DNA from: Clostridium sp. Marseille-Q2269
Lineage (GTDB): Bacteria; Bacillota; Clostridia; Clostridiales; Clostridiaceae
Assembly: GCF_943736985.1 (NCBI RefSeq)
Contig: NZ_CALSFS010000005.1
Coordinates: 62,001 to 126,000, forward strand
Length of the DNA stretch: 64,000 nt
Direction: 5' to 3'
Shown here: positions 40,015 to 49,953 of the stretch, piece by piece
Layout of the letters: every line of letters starts with the position of its first letter
Position numbering within the stretch: position 1 is the stretch's first letter
Notes under the pieces: model-generated
Told to the model about the DNA's origin: nothing
The model's database searches: none
What the model saw: only the letters and a program-made list of their open reading frames with translations
Program-made: the position numbers and the translations under genes

Positions 40015-41697
40015 TTACTTTCTACCTTCAGTATAGGCATATTTAATATCATATAAGGATCCAAATTGAGAAATCATTATTCCCTTCACATAATTTCTTT
40101 CATAAACATTTCTAGCTCTATATACTACTGGTGCTATTACCGTATCTTTATATAACAATATATCTTCAGCTTCTTTGAACAACTTCATTCTTTCTTCATT
40201 TTTTTCTTCTGGCAATGATGCTGCTTTCTTTATTAACTCATCATATTTAGGATTTGACCAATTAGTCGGAACTATATTAGCCCCTGTCATCCATAAATCA
40301 AAATCTGTCATTGGATCATTATAATCACCTGACCAAGCCATACCAGATATTTCATATTGCCCATTATTCATTCTCTTCATATATACTGGCCATTGAGTAT
40401 ATTCTATTTTGACTTTTATCCCCAAGGCTTTTTGATACATTTCTTGATAAAACTCAGATATTTCTTTTTGTTTATCTCCTGTTGATGCTGCTAAATAGGT
40501 TATTGTTACTTTACTTGGATCTGGATCCATTCCTAATTCTTTTAATCCTTCAACTAAAAGTTTCTTTGGATCTTTATTTTCGTCTTTCAATTTTTTCACC
40601 GGTTCTTCTCCAGCTTCTTTTCTATACTCTTTATCCCCTATTTGTAGTGAAGGAGGTACAAAGCCATATGCTGGTGTAAAATCATTTTTAAATAAAGTCT
40701 TAGAAATCTCTTCTCTATTAACAGCTAAAGAAAATGCTTTTCTAACCTTATTATTACTAAACAATTTTATCTTTTGATTGTAAAACTCATAATTTGTTGA
40801 TGGATCAACAATTTTTTTAACTTGGAAATTGCCAGTTTTCCCAAGTTTATCTTTCCACTCAGGTTGTTGAACATTAGCAAAATCTACTCCTCCATTTAGA
40901 AGCTCTTGCATTGCAGATGCTTGATTATTTATAATTTTCATATGAACATTATTCAATTTAACAGATTTAGCATCCCAATATTTTTCATTTTTAACTAACT
41001 CTATCTTATTCCCATGTACCCATTCTTTTATTTTGAAAGGTCCAGAGAATATCATATTAGAAGCCTCAGTTCCAAATTTCTCCCCATGTTTTTCAACTAT
41101 ATCTTTTCTTTGTGGCATCATAACCTTAAAATATGTAGTTTTTAAAAAGTATGCACAAGGACCCTTTAAAGTTATTTCTAAAGTTTTATCATCTAATGCT
41201 TTTACTCCAACATCCTCGGCTTTTGCTTTTCCCCCATTATATTCATTAGCATTTTTTATTGGAGATAATAAATATGCATATTGTGATGCAGTTTTAGGAT
41301 CTAGAGTTCTCTTTATACCATACTCATAATCCTTTGCAGTAACTTTCTTTCCATCAGACCACTCATAATCTCTTAAATGAAAAGTCCATTTAAGTCCATC
41401 TTTAGAAACATCCCACTTTTCTGCTCCTGCTGGTTTAACAACATCCTTACCTTTGTCATCCACTTCAATTCTTGTTAACCCCTCATTAATTTCAGAAATT
41501 ACCTGTGAAGAATATAAGTCTTCTGATTTAGATGGATCTAAATTTTTAGGTTCTTCCTGCAAAACCATATTTAGATATTGTTCCTTATCTGCACCTTTTC
41601 CACCTGATGCACTTTTTTTTCCTCCACAGCCTACTAATGCTACTGATGCTAAAAGCATACATGATACTAGCGTTGATACTAATCTTTTGCTTTTCAA
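40015..41697 (-). CDS. oppA: Oligopeptide-binding lipoprotein OppA
   Basis: Extracellular solute-binding protein (SBP family 5) that captures peptides. Lipoprotein signal: basic MKSKR, hydrophobic core, lipobox LVGC with acylated Cys24. Mature part has family segments EPKNLDPSKSEDLYS, KDGLKWTFHLRDYEWSDGK (given as WTFHLRDYEWSDGK) and SGDYNDPMTDFDLW. 560 residues. First gene of the opp operon, preceded by a 480-bp divergent intergenic region. Confidence 0.95.
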   Translation of the reverse strand: MKSKRLVSTLVSCMLLASVALVGCGGKKSASGGKGADKEQYLNMVLQEEPKNLDPSKSEDLYSSQVISEINEGLTRIEVDDKGKDVVKPAGAEKWDVSKDGLKWTFHLRDYEWSDGKKVTAKDYEYGIKRTLDPKTASQYAYLLSPIKNANEYNGGKAKAEDVGVKALDDKTLEITLKGPCAYFLKTTYFKVMMPQRKDIVEKHGEKFGTEASNMIFSGPFKIKEWVHGNKIELVKNEKYWDAKSVKLNNVHMKIINNQASAMQELLNGGVDFANVQQPEWKDKLGKTGNFQVKKIVDPSTNYEFYNQKIKLFSNNKVRKAFSLAVNREEISKTLFKNDFTPAYGFVPPSLQIGDKEYRKEAGEEPVKKLKDENKDPKKLLVEGLKELGMDPDPSKVTITYLAASTGDKQKEISEFYQEMYQKALGIKVKIEYTQWPVYMKRMNNGQYEISGMAWSGDYNDPMTDFDLWMTGANIVPTNWSNPKYDELIKKAASLPEEKNEERMKLFKEAEDILLYKDTVIAPVVYRARNVYERNYVKGIMISQFGSLYDIKYAYTEGRK

Positions 41698-42179
41698 TTA
41701 AAACCCTCCTTTTCATTGATTATATTTTCATTAAAAACATATAAACATTAAAATAATTTGAATATTTATGTGTTTTTATAAAATATATATATAATTTTTT
41801 ATTAAACACACTTTTAGATATTTTCTTAAAATTCAATAAATTGCATTGAATTATATATTTGAATTATATTATCATGTTTATTTTTTGATGTCAATGTATA
41901 ATAATTCAAATTATATATGATATTTACACCTATATATCAATCATATACTTATAATTATGCTTATATAGTGTATTTTAAAAATCTTCAGTTAATTGCATGT
42001 TTACATTTACATATGTTTAAATTGGTGTAATTTTTATCAAATATTAAAGATAAATTCACTAATAAACTTTTATTGATTTTCATATAGTAAAATACTATAT
42101 ATTTTTTATGTAATCAGTTATATAATATTATTAACTACAATATTAATGATTGTTTAATATTCATTTGGGAGGTTATATT
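41698..42179. other. Divergent intergenic region oppA / asd
   Basis: About 480 bp, extremely AT-rich, no coding frame. It must hold the promoters of oppA (minus) and asd (plus). The one recognisable site is a CodY-like box at 41819-41833. I find no lysine riboswitch. Confidence 0.55.
41819..41833. promoter_or_regulatory. CodY-like box upstream of oppA
   Basis: TATTTTCTTAAAATT matches 13 of 15 positions of the CodY consensus AATTTTCWGAAAATT, 122 bp upstream of oppA. Peptide importers are usual CodY targets, but in DNA this AT-rich chance matches are common. Confidence 0.35.
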
Positions 42180-43172
42180 ATGAATTACAATGTAGCAGTA
42201 GTAGGAGCTACTGGAATGGTAGGAAGGAAATTCATGGAAATTTTAGAGAGTAGAAACTTTCCTATAGAAAATATTTACTTTTTTGCGTCTAAAAAATCCG
42301 CAGGAAAGATATTACAATTTAAAAATGCTGAAGTGTCAGTTGAGGAACTAAAAGAAGATAATATAAAAAATAAAAAAATAGACTTTGCTCTATTCTCTGC
42401 TGGTGGAGATACTAGTAAAGACTTTGCACCTGTTTTTGTTAAATATGGGGCTACAGTAATTGATAATAGCAGTGCTTGGAGAATGGATCCTGAAGTTCCT
42501 TTAGTTGTTCCAGAAGTAAATCCTGAAGATATAAAATGGAATAAAGGTATAATTGCAAATCCAAATTGTTCAACTATACAAGCTTTAGTGGCCTTAAAAC
42601 CACTTCATGATAAATATAAAATTAAAAGAATAGTATACTCAACTTATCAAGCTGTATCTGGAGCTGGACTTAGTGGTTTTAATGATCTTAAAAATGGTTA
42701 CTCTGGAGAAACTCCAAAGAAATTTCCTTATGCTATTGCAGGAAATATATTACCACACATAGATGTATTTTTAGAAAATGGATACACAAAAGAAGAAATG
42801 AAAATGATTAATGAAACTAAAAAAATGCTTCATGATGATAGTTTAAAAATAACAGCCACTACTGCTAGAGTTCCTGTTTTTCATGGACATAGTGAAAGTA
42901 TAAATGTAGAGCTTGAAAAACCTTTTGAATTAGATGATATATTTGAAATGTATAAGAATTTTCAAGGTATCGTTCTTACAGATGATGTTGAAAATTTAGT
43001 TTATCCTATGCCTGTTGATGTAGCTGGTCACGATGAAGTATATGTAGGAAGAATAAGAAGAGACTTTAGTGTAGACAACGGCTTAAATTTATGGGTAGTA
43101 GCAGATAATATTAGAAAAGGTGCTGCTTTAAACGCAATTCAAATAGCTGAGCATATAATAAAAAGTAAGTAA
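42180..43172 (+). CDS. asd: Aspartate-semialdehyde dehydrogenase
   Basis: Reduces aspartyl-phosphate to aspartate semialdehyde, the entry to lysine/DAP, threonine and methionine synthesis. NADP-binding VVGATGMVGRKF (7-18), catalytic Cys130 in ANPNCSTIQ, and substrate-binding RVPVFHGHSES. 330 residues. A frame opens at 42150; SD GGGAGG selects the ATG at 42180. dapA follows 22 bp downstream. Confidence 0.96.
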   Translation: MNYNVAVVGATGMVGRKFMEILESRNFPIENIYFFASKKSAGKILQFKNAEVSVEELKEDNIKNKKIDFALFSAGGDTSKDFAPVFVKYGATVIDNSSAWRMDPEVPLVVPEVNPEDIKWNKGIIANPNCSTIQALVALKPLHDKYKIKRIVYSTYQAVSGAGLSGFNDLKNGYSGETPKKFPYAIAGNILPHIDVFLENGYTKEEMKMINETKKMLHDDSLKITATTARVPVFHGHSESINVELEKPFELDDIFEMYKNFQGIVLTDDVENLVYPMPVDVAGHDEVYVGRIRRDFSVDNGLNLWVVADNIRKGAALNAIQIAEHIIKSK

Positions 43173-43194
43173 GTAAAATTTAGGAGGTATTTTT

Positions 43195-44073
43195 ATGAGC
43201 ATTTTTAAAGGTTGTGGAGTGGCTATAATAACTCCTTTCACTGAAACAGGAATAGATTTTGACAAACTTTCTGATCTAATAGAATGGCACATAAAATCTA
43301 AAACCGATGCTATAGTAGTTTGTGGAACTACAGGTGAAGCAACCACTATGACAGAAACAGAAAAAAAGGAAACCATAAAATTTGTAGTAGATAAAGTAAA
43401 TAAGAGAATACCTGTTATAGCTGGTACAGGCAGTAACAATACTTCAGCTGCCATAGCCATGAGCCAATGGGCAGAGAGCATAGGCATAGATGGGTTACTA
43501 GTAATAACCCCATATTATAATAAAACAACTCAAAAAGGATTAATTAAGCATTTTAAAGCGGTTTCTAATGCTGTTAATACTCCTATAATCATATACAACG
43601 TGCCTGGAAGAACAGGTCTTAATATAACTCCTAGTACGTTGAATAAACTATGTGATGATAAAAACATAGTAGCTGTAAAAGAAGCTAGTGGCAATATAAG
43701 CCAAATAGCTAAAATTGAAGCTTTATGTGGTGATAGATTAGATATATATTCTGGTAATGATGATCAAATAATTCCTATATTATCCCTTGGAGGAATAGGT
43801 GTCATTTCTGTATTAGCTAATATAATTCCAGAAGATGTTCACAATATGTGTGAATTATATTTAAATGGAAAAGTTAATGAGGCTTTAAAAATTCAATTAG
43901 ACTCTTTAGCTCTTACTAATTCTTTATTTATAGAAACAAACCCTATACCAGTAAAAACAGCAATGAATCTTATGGACATGAAGGTTGGCAATTTAAGACT
44001 TCCTTTATGTGAAATGGATGAAATTAATTTAGAAATATTGAAAAAAGAATTAAAAGATTATAAACTAATTTAA
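43195..44073 (+). CDS. dapA: 4-hydroxy-tetrahydrodipicolinate synthase
   Basis: Condenses pyruvate with aspartate semialdehyde. (beta/alpha)8 barrel of 292 residues with all catalytic residues: Thr45-Thr46 in CGTTGEAT, Tyr134 in [10 protein letters not shown], and the Schiff-base Lys162 in [16 protein letters not shown]. Between asd and dapB. Confidence 0.97.
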   Translation: MSIFKGCGVAIITPFTETGIDFDKLSDLIEWHIKSKTDAIVVCGTTGEATTMTETEKKETIKFVVDKVNKRIPVIAGTGSNNTSAAIAMSQWAESIGIDGLLVITPYYNKTTQKGLIKHFKAVSNAVNTPIIIYNVPGRTGLNITPSTLNKLCDDKNIVAVKEASGNISQIAKIEALCGDRLDIYSGNDDQIIPILSLGGIGVISVLANIIPEDVHNMCELYLNGKVNEALKIQLDSLALTNSLFIETNPIPVKTAMNLMDMKVGNLRLPLCEMDEINLEILKKELKDYKLI

Positions 44074-44075
44074 TG

Positions 44076-44105
44076 TAAAGTGTAGAGTTATATCTCTACA
44101 CTTTA
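44076..44105 (+). terminator. Terminator between dapA and dapB
   Basis: Perfect 12-bp stem TAAAGTGTAGAG/CTCTACACTTTA (44076-44087 / 44094-44105) 2 bp after the dapA stop, then TTATT. It should reduce read-through into dapB, which has its own 88-bp leader. Confidence 0.8.
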
Positions 44106-44161
44106 TTATTAAAATATCTAATAAAATAAATTTATATTATAATTTCAAAGGAGGACTTTCA

Positions 44162-44917
44162 ATGGTAAGAGTTATATTAAATGGTTGTAATGGTAAAATG
44201 GGTAAAGTTATATGCAATCTATCAAAAAATTATTCTAATTTAGAAATTGTAGCAGGAATAGATAAAGGTGAAGCAACCTCTTCTTTCCCTGTTTTTACTG
44301 ATATAGATAAATGTGATGTAGAAGCTGATGTTATAGTAGATTTTTCAAGACCTGACGCATTAAGTGGTTTACTAAACTTTGCATCCTTAAAAAATATGCC
44401 TATTATAATATGCACTACAGGCTTTTCTGATGAACAAATAAAACTTATAGAAGATACTTCTAAAAAAGTACCTATTTTTAGATCTGCTAATATGTCTATA
44501 GGTATTAATATAGTAAATAATATACTAAAAAATATAAGTGCTTTTATGTATAAAAACTTTGATATAGAAATAATAGAAAAACATCATAATCAAAAAGTAG
44601 ACGCCCCAAGCGGAACTGCTATCCTTCTAGGAGACACTATAAGAGATTCTATAAAAGAAGATACCAAATATACTTACGGAAGAGAAGGAAGCTCTAAAAG
44701 AATTCACGATGAAATAGGTATGCATGCTATAAGAGGTGGTACTATAGTTGGTGAACATGATGTTATATTCGCTGGTTCTGGGGAAACCATAGAAATTAAA
44801 CACACAGCTTTATCTAGAGAAGTATTTGCTACAGGTGCATTAAACGCTTGCTTATTTATGAAAGGTAAAGAATCTGGATTATACAACATGGATGATGTAA
44901 TACAGGCAGCTTTATAG
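44162..44917 (+). CDS. dapB: 4-hydroxy-tetrahydrodipicolinate reductase
   Basis: NAD(P)H-dependent second step after DapA. Nucleotide-binding [11 protein letters not shown] at the N-terminus, catalytic segment [18 protein letters not shown] (His/Lys and substrate-binding loop) and [14 protein letters not shown]. 251 residues, full length. SD GGAGGA. Confidence 0.97.
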   Translation: MVRVILNGCNGKMGKVICNLSKNYSNLEIVAGIDKGEATSSFPVFTDIDKCDVEADVIVDFSRPDALSGLLNFASLKNMPIIICTTGFSDEQIKLIEDTSKKVPIFRSANMSIGINIVNNILKNISAFMYKNFDIEIIEKHHNQKVDAPSGTAILLGDTIRDSIKEDTKYTYGREGSSKRIHDEIGMHAIRGGTIVGEHDVIFAGSGETIEIKHTALSREVFATGALNACLFMKGKESGLYNMDDVIQAAL

Positions 44918-44935
44918 TAATATTTTAATAAAATT

Positions 44936-44969
44936 AAGACGTAACAAACTTTAAAGTCTGTTACGTCTT
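44936..44969. terminator. Bidirectional terminator dapB / aminotransferase
   Basis: Long stem AAGACGTAACA...TGTTACGTCTT (44936-44969) with A-run before and T-run after, between convergent genes. Confidence 0.92.
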
Positions 44970-44976
44970 AATTTTA

Positions 44977-46146
44977 TTATATAGTGATTTTGTTTAGCCA
45001 TGCTTCCATTCTGTTTAATCCTTCATTTAACTCTTCCATACTGTAAGCATAAGATATTCTAATATGTCCTTCTCCCATTTCTCCAAATGCTGATCCTGGC
45101 ACGATAGCAACTTTAGCTTCCTTCAAAAGTCTCTCGCAAAATTCCTCACTTTTCATATTGTATTTTTTTATGCAAGGAAATATATAAAATGCTCCCATTG
45201 GAAGATAAGTGTCTATTCCCATATATTTTAATCTATTATATATAAAATCTCTTCTTTTTATAAACTCCTCTTTCATGTGAACCACATCTTCCATACAATG
45301 TTTCAGTCCTGCATATGCTCCCCATTGACATATGGATGGTGCACAAGACACATTATATTGATGTACCTTTATTATAGAATTTATAAATTCATCTTTTGCA
45401 CAAACATAACCTATTCTAAGACCTGTCATAGAAAACATTTTTGAAAATCCACTAACTAGTATGATCTTATCCTTTATATCCTCATATTGAGCTATAGAAT
45501 AATATTTTTTCTCAAAACATAAGGAACTATATATCTCATCACTTATTACTACAATATTATTTTCTTTTATTATTTTATATAATTCATCCCTTTCTTCTTT
45601 AGAAAGTATGGCTCCTGTAGGATTAGAAGGATATGATAATACCATAACCTTAGGATGTTCCTTCTTTATAATATCTTGTAAAACTGAAAAATCTATAGAG
45701 AAGTTATCCTTCAATTTATAGTTTAATATTTCTCCACCTAATAATTTTACACAACTTTCATAAGCTGGATAAGCTGGTGATGGTATCAAGACCTTATCCC
45801 CTTCATTTAACAATGCAGAAAATACACACATTAATCCCTCACTGCCACCTACAGTTATACATATTTCTTCTGAATCATAATTAATATTCATAGTTTTAAG
45901 ATATTTTTCTATCTCTAATCTTAATTCTTTTAATCCAGCATTAGAAGTATATGTTGTTTTATCTTCTTCTATAGATTTTATCAATTGGTCTTTTATTTTC
46001 CTTGGCACCTTAAAATCTGGCTGGCCTAATGTCAAAGAAATAACATCATCATAATTTGAAACCTTATTAAAAAATCTTCTTATACCTGAGATTTCTATAT
46101 TCTGAACTTTTTTAGAAATAATTGTTTGATTTTTTATATAATCCAT
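44977..46146 (-). CDS. patA: PLP-dependent aminotransferase, candidate N-acetyl-DAP aminotransferase
   Basis: Class I/II fold-type I aminotransferase of 389 residues. PLP lysine in VSGFSKMFSMTGLRIGY (about residue 235), with upstream SYPSNPTGA and the cofactor Asp/Tyr in VISDEIYSSL. The sequence resembles PatA/aspartate-type enzymes. Placement between dapB and divergent dapH suggests it supplies the transamination step of the acetylated DAP route (inference); an aromatic or alanine aminotransferase is possible. Confidence 0.82.
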   Translation of the reverse strand: MDYIKNQTIISKKVQNIEISGIRRFFNKVSNYDDVISLTLGQPDFKVPRKIKDQLIKSIEEDKTTYTSNAGLKELRLEIEKYLKTMNINYDSEEICITVGGSEGLMCVFSALLNEGDKVLIPSPAYPAYESCVKLLGGEILNYKLKDNFSIDFSVLQDIIKKEHPKVMVLSYPSNPTGAILSKEERDELYKIIKENNIVVISDEIYSSLCFEKKYYSIAQYEDIKDKIILVSGFSKMFSMTGLRIGYVCAKDEFINSIIKVHQYNVSCAPSICQWGAYAGLKHCMEDVVHMKEEFIKRRDFIYNRLKYMGIDTYLPMGAFYIFPCIKKYNMKSEEFCERLLKEAKVAIVPGSAFGEMGEGHIRISYAYSMEELNEGLNRMEAWLNKITI

Positions 46147-46269
46147 TAAATAATCACCACCTTTATTTTTACTTATTATACTATTATTTTACCTTGTATT
46201 AAATCCCCCCTTTATTTAAATATCAATATTTATTATAATAGTGTTATTATAAAATAAGGAGGAACTAAA

Positions 46270-46980
46270 ATGAGTTATAATTTAACAGATCCATATGAAA
46301 TAGCCAGATACATAAAAGAAGCAAAAAAATCAACTCCTATAAAGGCCTACATAGAAGGAGATCTTTCAAACTGTGATTTCACACACATAGAAAAATTTAA
46401 TAGCAATGATCTATATATATTATTTGGCGAATCAGAGGAAATATTAACCATAATAGAAGAAAACAAAGATAAAATAAAAACTTGTAGAATAGAACAAGAT
46501 AGAAGAAAATCTGCAATTCCTTTACTTGATATGCTTAAAGTAAATGCTAGAATAGAACCAGGTGCCATAATCAGAGATAAAGTTGTAATAGGTGAAAATG
46601 CTGTTATTATGATGGGTGCTGTTATAAATATAGGTGCTGAAATAGGTGAAGGATCTATGGTTGATATGAACGCTGTAGTTGGTGCTAGAGGCAAGCTTGG
46701 TAAAAATGTACACCTTGGAGCTGGTTCTGTAGTAGCTGGCGTTTTAGAACCACCTAGTAGCGATCCTTGCACTATTGAAGATAATGTTCTTATAGGAGCA
46801 AACTCTGTTATATTAGAAGGTGTAAAAATTGGTAAAGGTTCTGTAGTAGCAGCTGGTTCTGTAGTTACTATGGATGTACCAGAAAATGTAGTTGTAGCAG
46901 GAACTCCAGCTAAAATAATAAAAGAAGTAGATGTAAAAACTAAAGATAAAACTAAACTTTTAGACGATTTAAGAAAATAA
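46270..46980 (+). CDS. dapH: Tetrahydrodipicolinate N-acetyltransferase
   Basis: Adds acetyl (acetylase branch of DAP synthesis) to tetrahydrodipicolinate. A 236-residue protein with an N-terminal alpha/beta domain and a left-handed beta-helix of hexapeptide repeats ([20 protein letters not shown] in part; [29 protein letters not shown]). SD AAGGAGG. Completes a lysine set: asd, dapA, dapB, aminotransferase, dapH. Confidence 0.95.
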   Translation: MSYNLTDPYEIARYIKEAKKSTPIKAYIEGDLSNCDFTHIEKFNSNDLYILFGESEEILTIIEENKDKIKTCRIEQDRRKSAIPLLDMLKVNARIEPGAIIRDKVVIGENAVIMMGAVINIGAEIGEGSMVDMNAVVGARGKLGKNVHLGAGSVVAGVLEPPSSDPCTIEDNVLIGANSVILEGVKIGKGSVVAAGSVVTMDVPENVVVAGTPAKIIKEVDVKTKDKTKLLDDLRK

Positions 46981-46999
46981 CTTTATATTTTAGTTTAAA

Positions 47000-47034
47000 A
47001 AAGTATGTACAACTTTTAATGTTGTACATACTTT
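47000..47034. terminator. Bidirectional terminator dapH / SSB-like
   Basis: 14-bp perfect stem AAAGTATGTACAAC/GTTGTACATACTTT (47000-47013 / 47021-47034), A-rich before and T-rich after, between convergent genes. Confidence 0.92.
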
Positions 47035-47037
47035 CTT

Positions 47038-47739
47038 TTATGCATGTTTTTCTTTTATATTCTCCATAAAATTCTTATCTTCATAACTTTCTTCATAATC
47101 ATTATCTGTTACTTGTTCATCTCCAACTCTCTCCATTTTTGATATAGAAACTTCATAAGCTACTTTAGTAATAGTCTTTTCTTCTGATATTCTCTTTTGA
47201 TAATATCTACTTTGCAATCTTCCCCATACTCTTATATTATCTCCAACTTCTAAGCTCTTACAGAATCTAGCATTTCTTCCCCATGCTATATTAGGAATAT
47301 AATCTGACTTATTATAAGGTCTGTTTACCGCTATCAATAAATCAGCAATTTCCCTCCCAAAAGGAGTTGTCCTATATATAGGTTCTTTACATATATATCC
47401 ATCTAAGAATATTTCATTAGGATTTTTACTTCTTTCTATACAATAATCTATGTTTCTAGCAAATACTGTTAATATGAGTCGATTACTTCCATCTACAAAT
47501 TTATTATAAGACCTTAGTTGTCCATCTACTGTAATATCCATACCTACTTTTAGTTCCATATCTGATATTAATCTTTCAGATACAGTTACATTCAATATGT
47601 CTGATACATCACTTAGTCTTGCAACTTCCATTTTAAAATTATAAAATCCTTCTCCGTACATTTCGTGGCTGAACTCTAACTCCTCAACCACTGTTCCCTC
47701 TAAATAAATTTTATTGTTTAACATTAAATTGTCCATCAT
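47038..47739 (-). CDS. Single-stranded DNA-binding protein-like, two OB folds
   Basis: About 233 residues that I relate to clostridial SSB-type proteins. Two OB-like halves can be seen: NNKIYLEGTVVEELEFSHE ... VGMDITVDGQLRSYNK and EIFLDGYICKEPIYRTTPFGRE ... VGDNIRVWGRLQSRYYQK. The second is closest to SSB/PriB. The acidic C-terminal tail (TDNDYEESYEDKNFMENIK) recalls the SSB tail but lacks the usual end motif. Start: 47772 opens the frame; SD AGAGGGG suggests the ATG pair at 47739/47736. Confidence 0.75.
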   Translation of the reverse strand: MMDNLMLNNKIYLEGTVVEELEFSHEMYGEGFYNFKMEVARLSDVSDILNVTVSERLISDMELKVGMDITVDGQLRSYNKFVDGSNRLILTVFARNIDYCIERSKNPNEIFLDGYICKEPIYRTTPFGREIADLLIAVNRPYNKSDYIPNIAWGRNARFCKSLEVGDNIRVWGRLQSRYYQKRISEEKTITKVAYEVSISKMERVGDEQVTDNDYEESYEDKNFMENIKEKHA

Positions 47740-47816
47740 AACCCCTCTTTCCCTTAGTTTCAATTCATTCATACAACATATACTTATTATTTATATATCT
47801 AAAATATTCCATAAAA

Positions 47817-48314
47817 TTAAAATTTATTTGCTGAATTAATTATTTTTTTCTCTATATTAGAAATATGTTCTCCTTGTATTAGTACAATAGTTATAATAAC
47901 CATATATGCATAAAGATAGCTCTCATCTCTATAATAAATATTTAATGGTATTTCTTGTGGTTCTATTATATTTTTATTACATGTGTTTATATATCTTTGA
48001 ACACAGTAAACAATTCCTATACTTTCTTGTTCCAAACTAGACAAAGTTATAGTATTTTTATTTCCTAATCCATAAGTTACAACTATACCTTTTATGTCTA
48101 TATTTTTATTTTTGAACAAATCCATATTTATAAAACAATATTCACATTCTATTGAATTACATTTAAAATCAATATCTCTATCTATTACTATATATTGACT
48201 ATTAGTTATAGAATTTTCACTTGATAAATCCAAATTTAAATTTAATATTCTTATCATATTATGAACATGCTCTACGAAATTTTTATTTTCTGAATATATA
48301 CATATTTTTTTCAT
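47817..48314 (-). CDS. Hypothetical protein
   Basis: About 165 residues, starting MKKICIYSENKNFVEHVHNMI, with no family I recognise. The beginning resembles the first strand and helix of a response-receiver or Rossmann-like domain, and KGIVVTYGLGNKNTITLSS could be a nucleotide-type loop; a hydrophobic stretch lies near residue 138 (YLYAYMVIITIVLI). Start ATG at 48314, SD AGGAG, next to a strong hairpin. Confidence 0.55.
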   Translation of the reverse strand: MKKICIYSENKNFVEHVHNMIRILNLNLDLSSENSITNSQYIVIDRDIDFKCNSIECEYCFINMDLFKNKNIDIKGIVVTYGLGNKNTITLSSLEQESIGIVYCVQRYINTCNKNIIEPQEIPLNIYYRDESYLYAYMVIITIVLIQGEHISNIEKKIINSANKF

Positions 48315-48325
48315 TACACACACTC

Positions 48326-48361
48326 CTGAAGAAAATAACTATTTTTAGTTATTTTCTTCAG
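48326..48361 (-). repeat. Perfect 15-bp hairpin abutting the SD of the hypothetical gene
   Basis: Arms 48326-48340 and 48347-48361 (CTGAAGAAAATAACT and its complement), loop 6 nt. On the minus strand the 3' arm ends in CAG, overlapping the AGGAG SD of the 48314 gene. No T-run follows. Confidence 0.75.
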
Positions 48362-48511
48362 TTTACAATATTTTATTCTCATGTAATTTTATTATTTATT
48401 TATCATAATTTTATATCTTTTGTATATAAATCACCTTCTTTAGTAAAATATTACACCTATACTACATTTTCTATATTTTTTTAGATATTCCTTCATTTTA
48501 TAGTTCAAACT

Positions 48512-49264
48512 TTAATTCTTTTTTTGAACTCCTGCTGAATCTATATAATAATTATCCTTATATATCAAATCTCCTATCTTAACAAATTCAAATCCATCTT
48601 CCTTTAGTTCTTTGATTATTCTTGGTAAATTATCTGGAGTATATTTAGCTGTATTATGGAAAAGCAATATGGAACCAGGTTTAGTTTTTTTCATAATTCT
48701 TTTATATTCTAAATCAGCTCCTTGTTCTTTCCAATCAATGCTGTCTACATCCCATTGAACACAATATAATCCCATTTCATTTATTGTATCCACTGCTGTG
48801 TCATTATAATCTCCTCCTGGGAATCTAAATAATTTGGTACCCTGTCCAGTTATTTTTCTTATATTAGCATCATTTATATTAACATCCTTTATTATTTTTT
48901 CCTTAGATATTCTACTCATATTAGGATGACTATGAGAATGATTTCCTATTTCATGACCTTTATCATAAATTTCTTTTACCTTGTCTGGATTTTGTTCTAT
49001 CCAATCTCCTACTAAAAAAAATGTACTCTTAATACTATTTTTATCTAATATATCTAAAATTTTATCTATATTTTCATCTCCTCTACTTACATCAAAAGTG
49101 AGAGATATTTTATTTTCTTTTGTATCAACTCTATATATTGGCACTTTTTTTCTAATATCTAAGGAAACTTTTTCTCCTCTTCCATTGATAAAAACAGATA
49201 AACTTATAGCTAGTACCAAAAGTAATAAAGAAAATACAATTCTCTTTTTAAATTTATCCTTCAT
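48512..49264 (-). CDS. PdaB-like polysaccharide deacetylase
   Basis: NodB-domain protein with one N-terminal membrane anchor (about residues 8-24), so it acts outside the membrane. Motif 1 TFDVSRGDEN has one Asp where most deacetylases have TFDDG, as in sporulation protein PdaB (TFDISWG). Motif 2 HSHSHPNMS, motif 3 RFPGGDYND and motif 5 LLFHNTA are present. SD GGAGG selects the ATG at 49264. Probable role in spore cortex or wall modification; substrate uncertain. Confidence 0.83.
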   Translation of the reverse strand: MKDKFKKRIVFSLLLLVLAISLSVFINGRGEKVSLDIRKKVPIYRVDTKENKISLTFDVSRGDENIDKILDILDKNSIKSTFFLVGDWIEQNPDKVKEIYDKGHEIGNHSHSHPNMSRISKEKIIKDVNINDANIRKITGQGTKLFRFPGGDYNDTAVDTINEMGLYCVQWDVDSIDWKEQGADLEYKRIMKKTKPGSILLFHNTAKYTPDNLPRIIKELKEDGFEFVKIGDLIYKDNYYIDSAGVQKKN

Positions 49265-49426
49265 TTTCTTCCTCCATACTAAATATTTCCTCATGCTTAT
49301 TTATATAAAATATATATTTTTATATGCATTAAATAATTATTTTTATTTATTAAAGTAATTAATATTTAATTTTTATGATATAATTATATATAAATTATTT
49401 TAACTAAACTTTGGGGAGGAAATTTG

Positions 49427-49951
49427 ATGTTTGATGATGCTTTAGAATTAGCTGAAAATAAGTTGCTGATTCTTTATGTATTTAATAGATTAGACCTTTC
49501 TATCTCTAATAATAAAATAACCGAAATTATACTACAAAATAATCTAATTAATTATTTTACTTTGCAGCAATATTTATCAGAACTTATGTCTTCTGGTTTT
49601 ATTAAAAATACAGATCAGCATAAAGTAATAATAACTGAAAAAGGTAAAAAGGTTCTTTCAATGTTTATAGATAGAATTAATGAAGATAAAATAGAATCTA
49701 TAAATAATTATCTAGATTCTAGATTAAATTCAATAAAAAAAGAAGTTAATATCATGGCTGATTACACTTTAGAAAATAAAGATACATTCCTAGTAAGTTT
49801 AAAAGCCTCTGAAAATAACTTCTTACTAATGGATATAAAACTATCTGTGAATTCAAATAAAGAAGCAAAAGAAATCTGCTCTAATTGGAAAGAGAATTCT
49901 AATGCAATGTATACAAAAATATTAAATGTTTTAACAACAAATGAGAGTTAA
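49427..49951 (+). CDS. DUF4364 family winged-helix-like protein
   Basis: A 175-residue protein I match to DUF4364. The N-terminal 90 residues look like a winged-helix domain (NKLLILYVFNRLDLSISNN, FTLQQYLSELMSSGFI, HKVIITEKGKKVL), suggesting a transcription factor; the second half is a conserved domain of unknown role. SD GGGGAGG, ATG at 49427. Confidence 0.75.
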   Translation: MFDDALELAENKLLILYVFNRLDLSISNNKITEIILQNNLINYFTLQQYLSELMSSGFIKNTDQHKVIITEKGKKVLSMFIDRINEDKIESINNYLDSRLNSIKKEVNIMADYTLENKDTFLVSLKASENNFLLMDIKLSVNSNKEAKEICSNWKENSNAMYTKILNVLTTNES

Positions 49952-49953
49952 CA

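Noticed and set aside
41900-42179. Lysine riboswitch upstream of asd/dapA
   Set aside because: I looked for L-box conserved segments and found only AT-rich sequence without the long structured region expected.
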